NCBI GenBank assembly: GCA_903875445.1
Contig: CAIQWD010000014.1
Span: 30,458 to 94,457, forward strand
Length of the DNA: 64,000 nt
Reading direction: 5' to 3'
Source: an uncultured delta proteobacterium
Lineage (GTDB): Bacteria > Desulfobacterota > Desulfobulbia > Desulfobulbales > Desulfocapsaceae
How positions within the stretch are numbered: position 1 is the stretch's first letter; every line of letters starts with the position of its first letter. The notes beneath the pieces are model-generated. The model ran no database searches and had not been told where the DNA came from. It was given only the letters and a program-made list of their open reading frames with translations. This document shows, one piece after another, positions 61,610 through 64,000 of this stretch. The translations under genes were made by a program, and so were the position numbers.

Positions 61610-62491
61610 GCTGACCGCATTGAGTATCGCTTCCCGCACAACTGATTCGTTGAAGGTTGGTATATCCTGCCGGAAAAGACCATCTTGATAATGGAAGATG
61701 TCATTCCGGAGATTAATAGTTTCCCAAAGCGACTCATAAATCAAAAAGAACCCCTCGCGCATTTCTTTTCGCTGCTGGTAGGGAATCGATGCCTCGCTTG
61801 CCCGGTACTCATAAATGACTTCCGCTTGAGCAAGAAATTTTCCCAGTGCCTTTCGAGTACCAGTCAAAATGAGAGCGGCATAGGTAATACCACCCTCGAT
61901 AATCAACTCAGCGTCTTCCAGCAATTGTGTCGGGGAGAGTTCTTGTAAGGCAGTATTGCCAGACCGTCTGAACCATATGGCGCGGAACCGCTCAATCCCT
62001 TCTTCGGAAAGATCGTTCAACCGGGCTTGTCGACAGATTTCGGCGGAAAAATCCGGCCCGCTCTCCTCAAAGATCCGTTTCAGCATGTCCGGGGTCATGG
62101 GTACAAGGTCTTCTCCACTCCGCATCCAATAAGCCCCTTTATACTGAATCGCCATACCGATAGGACGTGGAGGTACTTCAAACACAATGATCCGCCCATG
62201 TGGATGATGAACTTCATCCACCGAAATCCGAAGGTGCAACCGCTCCAGGAGACCGGCCTTTGTCCGTTCCAGGTTTTCAAAAGACTTGGTTCCGACAACC
62301 TTACGAGGCCTTTTGTCCGTAACCCCCAAGACCATACTGCCTCCACCCTCATTGGCAAGGGCAACGCAATATTTGACCAGGATTTCAAAATCAAATCGTT
62401 CCTTGGCCTCCTTGAACTCCAGATGTTCATCCTCTTTTGTTTCAAGCAACGCAGCAAGCTTTTCTTCATTTGTTATTGTCATATTGCTCAC
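61604..62491 (-). pseudogene. 5' half of the AlbA_2 (Schlafen-like) ATP-binding gene, split by the RIT element
   Basis: 296 residues up to the insertion point. AlbA_2 domain hallmarks: EDEHLEFKEAKERFD, CVALANEGGGSMVLGVTD, later PMTPDMLKRI and the end REAILNAVSHR, which continues in the 3' half as HRDY. Such proteins combine a Schlafen-like AlbA_2 domain with a RecG-like C-terminal region and are often regulators or parts of defence islands. The probable start is a GTG at 62491 (GAAGG upstream); an ATG three codons in is also possible. Translation now runs 13 codons into the element and stops at 61565. Confidence 0.87.
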
Positions 62492-62781
62492 ATATCTCGG
62501 CCTTCAAGCTCTCAACACCTCTGGATGGATCATCCGACCGTCATATCGGTAATATTGAAAGAGAGTTCCCGAACCATTATCGCCACTTGGGAAACAATCC
62601 GTCCCTTGTTTCCCGACCCTGTTTTTTCCGAACTCATCGAGAAACGGTTTTTCGACATGGAGCCTGAGACAATTTCACGACAAAATACTCTGCCCGATTC
62701 AGTTCTTCTGGAAGCTTGTCTTTGAGGAGCGACAAACTGAATATTTTTTTAAGTTACGCCAATGATTCAATGCAAGGCGTC
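62492..62781. other. Intergenic stretch with a possible short plus-strand remnant
   Basis: 290 bp between two minus-strand genes. A plus-strand frame from ATG 62525 to 62725 (66 codons, ending SVLLEACL) reads like protein (IIATWETIRPLFPDPVF) but has no ribosome-binding site and no recognised family. It may be the tail of a lost gene. Confidence 0.3.
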
Positions 62782-64000
62782 TTAAGAGACTACGAGGTTC
62801 TCCCCCTCGACTCGACACCTGCCGCTCTTCTTCATGAGTTCTATGCCCTCCGCGAAGAACAACCTCACATTGTTACCGATCCGCGTGATACCGAACACAT
62901 TGGCAGTCTCTCTAACAAGGTCATCCCAATTCATGCTGATGTGCAAATTAAGGACCTGGACAGCCGCGTTGGCGATCTCCTCCGGGCAAATTTCTTCTGC
63001 CGTGCGCGCTTTCGGGTCCTTCTCGTTAGGTTTTCGAAAGCTCTCATAGGGTTTCTCTATCAATTCCTTGGTCCAGACGAATTCACGCTTCCCCGAACGG
63101 CGCAGCGGAAGACCGTTCTGCTTCAACGCGACCCTTACTACCTCACGAATGCGGCTTCCTGCCCTTCGCATACCCCAGGCGGATGCAACCTCGGAGCAGA
63201 GCATATCGAAAAGCAAGGGAGCCTCGGTGTTAACGATCAGCCTGATAAAGTCGTGCACTGTACGTGAATTGGCTGGATCGTTAAACTCTCCCGAAAAGAT
63301 CTGGGTACCCAACCCATAACGCCGATAAATCGACTGCCCCGGTAGCTCAACAACGACCGGGAGGGGCTTCAGCTGAATAACTGCCGGTCCCTTCGCAAAT
63401 CGCTGGTTAATGTCCTGCCCACCGGGGTTATTATTGGTTGGTATGTGCGCCGTAGGGACGTTTGCCGGGGGGCTCAGATCCACGTCGTCGGATGCTCCGG
63501 ATTTTAACTTTGCCAGCTTGAGTGCATCTTCGAGTTTGGCGATCTCCTTGGGACGCTGGAGCCACCAGTCGGTCGACCAGACGCGGTGCATCCTCCAGCC
63601 GAGGCCTTCCAGCACCGCTTGGCGAAGCCGATCCCGGTCCCGTGCTGATTTAGCGCTGTGGTAATTCGCACCGTCACACTCTACGCCCAGAAGGTACCGA
63701 CCGGGTGCGTCGGAATCACGAACGGCAAGGTCGATCCGGTACCCCGAGCAGCCCACCTGTACATCCACGTGCCAGCCCCGCTTGGTCAGTTCATCCAGAA
63801 CCGACTGCTCGAAAAAGGACTCCACCTCGCCGGTCTTGAGGGAGACCTGTTCTACGAGTGCTACTTGACCGCGCTTCGCGTAGTCGAGGAAGGTCCGCAG
63901 GTCGTGCACGCCAGTTGCCTGGGTCCGGGAGAGGTCGATCTGCTCCGGTCGCAGCCGTGAGAAAACCAACAGCTGCTTGCGGGCTCTGGTGATGGCCACA
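62782..64000 (-). CDS. C-terminal part of a large helicase / nuclease / DUF3320 protein (runs off the window)
   Basis: At least 405 residues; the 5' end lies beyond the window. It begins in the helicase end (AITRARKQLLVF, motif VI of superfamily 1), then has an MTES_1575/Vsr-like nuclease domain (FFEQSVLDELTKRGWHV, YRIDLAV, LLGVECDGANYHSAKSARDRDRLRQ), then a DUF3320-type domain (FGTQIFSGEF... IVNTEAPLLFDMLCSEVASAWGMRRAGSRI). This order matches DUF4011-helicase-nuclease-DUF3320 proteins reported in antiviral defence (Hhe-like). The catalytic E-x-D pair and K are visible in the nuclease part. The full architecture needs the missing sequence. Confidence 0.78.
   Translation of the reverse strand, partial: VAITRARKQLLVFSRLRPEQIDLSRTQATGVHDLRTFLDYAKRGQVALVEQVSLKTGEVESFFEQSVLDELTKRGWHVDVQVGCSGYRIDLAVRDSDAPGRYLLGVECDGANYHSAKSARDRDRLRQAVLEGLGWRMHRVWSTDWWLQRPKEIAKLEDALKLAKLKSGASDDVDLSPPANVPTAHIPTNNNPGGQDINQRFAKGPAVIQLKPLPVVVELPGQSIYRRYGLGTQIFSGEFNDPANSRTVHDFIRLIVNTEAPLLFDMLCSEVASAWGMRRAGSRIREVVRVALKQNGLPLRRSGKREFVWTKELIEKPYESFRKPNEKDPKARTAEEICPEEIANAAVQVLNLHISMNWDDLVRETANVFGITRIGNNVRLFFAEGIELMKKSGRCRVEGENLVVS

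Overview
The window looks like a chromosomal segment of an anaerobic, probably sulfur-metabolising member of the Desulfobacterota, most likely Desulfobulbales. The reasons are an NfnAB transhydrogenase beside a full 14-subunit complex I with fused NuoCD, a 2-oxoacid:ferredoxin oxidoreductase with the gamma domain fused to beta, class II DAHP synthase, an orphan long-type TrpB2, and signs of selenium use (SelU and a UGA-containing peroxiredoxin-like gene). The taxonomic placement is inferred from gene content; no marker gene was compared.

Layout. 1-1,000: a cold-shock gene (minus strand), then about 600 bp without a supported gene. 1,086-3,419: nfnA-nfnB, closed by a strong terminator. 4,107-17,547: nuoA-B-CD-E-F-G-H-I-J-K-L-M-N, tightly packed with several overlapping start/stop pairs, followed by a CBS-domain gene. 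18.2-22.1 kb: vapBC, selU-rsmE, a PilZ gene and prmA. 22.2-26.3 kb: letA/letB-like envelope lipid transport genes, LetB with seven MCE domains. 26.5-31.7 kb: trpB2, a stand-alone HsdR-N-like protein, class II DAHP synthase and a DegQ/HtrA protease. 31.7-36.1 kb: a cyclase-homology plus cyclic-nucleotide-binding protein, a 37-residue His-rich membrane peptide, radA, an EI24/CysZ-like protein and a CYTH protein. 36.3-42.9 kb: dppABCDF and an aldo/keto reductase. 42.9-46.5 kb: livK-like, korA and korB in one minus-strand operon. 46.8-52.9 kb: tatD, a probable selenoprotein, aroKB, aroD, an HMG-CoA-lyase-like gene and an AEC transporter. 53.0-57.1 kb: a membrane spermidine-synthase-like protein and a Spy-like/response-regulator/kinase operon. 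57.1-64.0 kb: an accessory region.

How the genes work together. NfnAB and complex I link NADH, NADPH, reduced ferredoxin and the quinone pool. KorAB would feed reduced ferredoxin from 2-oxoacid oxidation, and the Dpp system and the LivK-like binding protein suggest peptide and amino-acid uptake as a source of such acids. AroF-type DAHP synthase, AroKB, AroD and TrpB2 contribute to aromatic amino-acid synthesis.

The most notable items are two. First, a complete recombinase-in-trio (RIT) element at 58,139-61,603 has split an AlbA_2/Schlafen-type ATP-binding gene; it is flanked by a 6-bp direct repeat and carries eight copies of an 11-bp motif at its ends. Removing the element and one repeat copy restores an open frame of 542 codons. 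Second, the gene at 47,589-48,128 is interrupted by one in-frame UGA exactly where a redox cysteine is expected (U-x-x-C), with a SECIS-like hairpin just downstream. The right edge carries the C-terminal part of a large helicase/nuclease/DUF3320 protein of a type reported in antiviral defence, so the last 7 kb may be the edge of a defence island.
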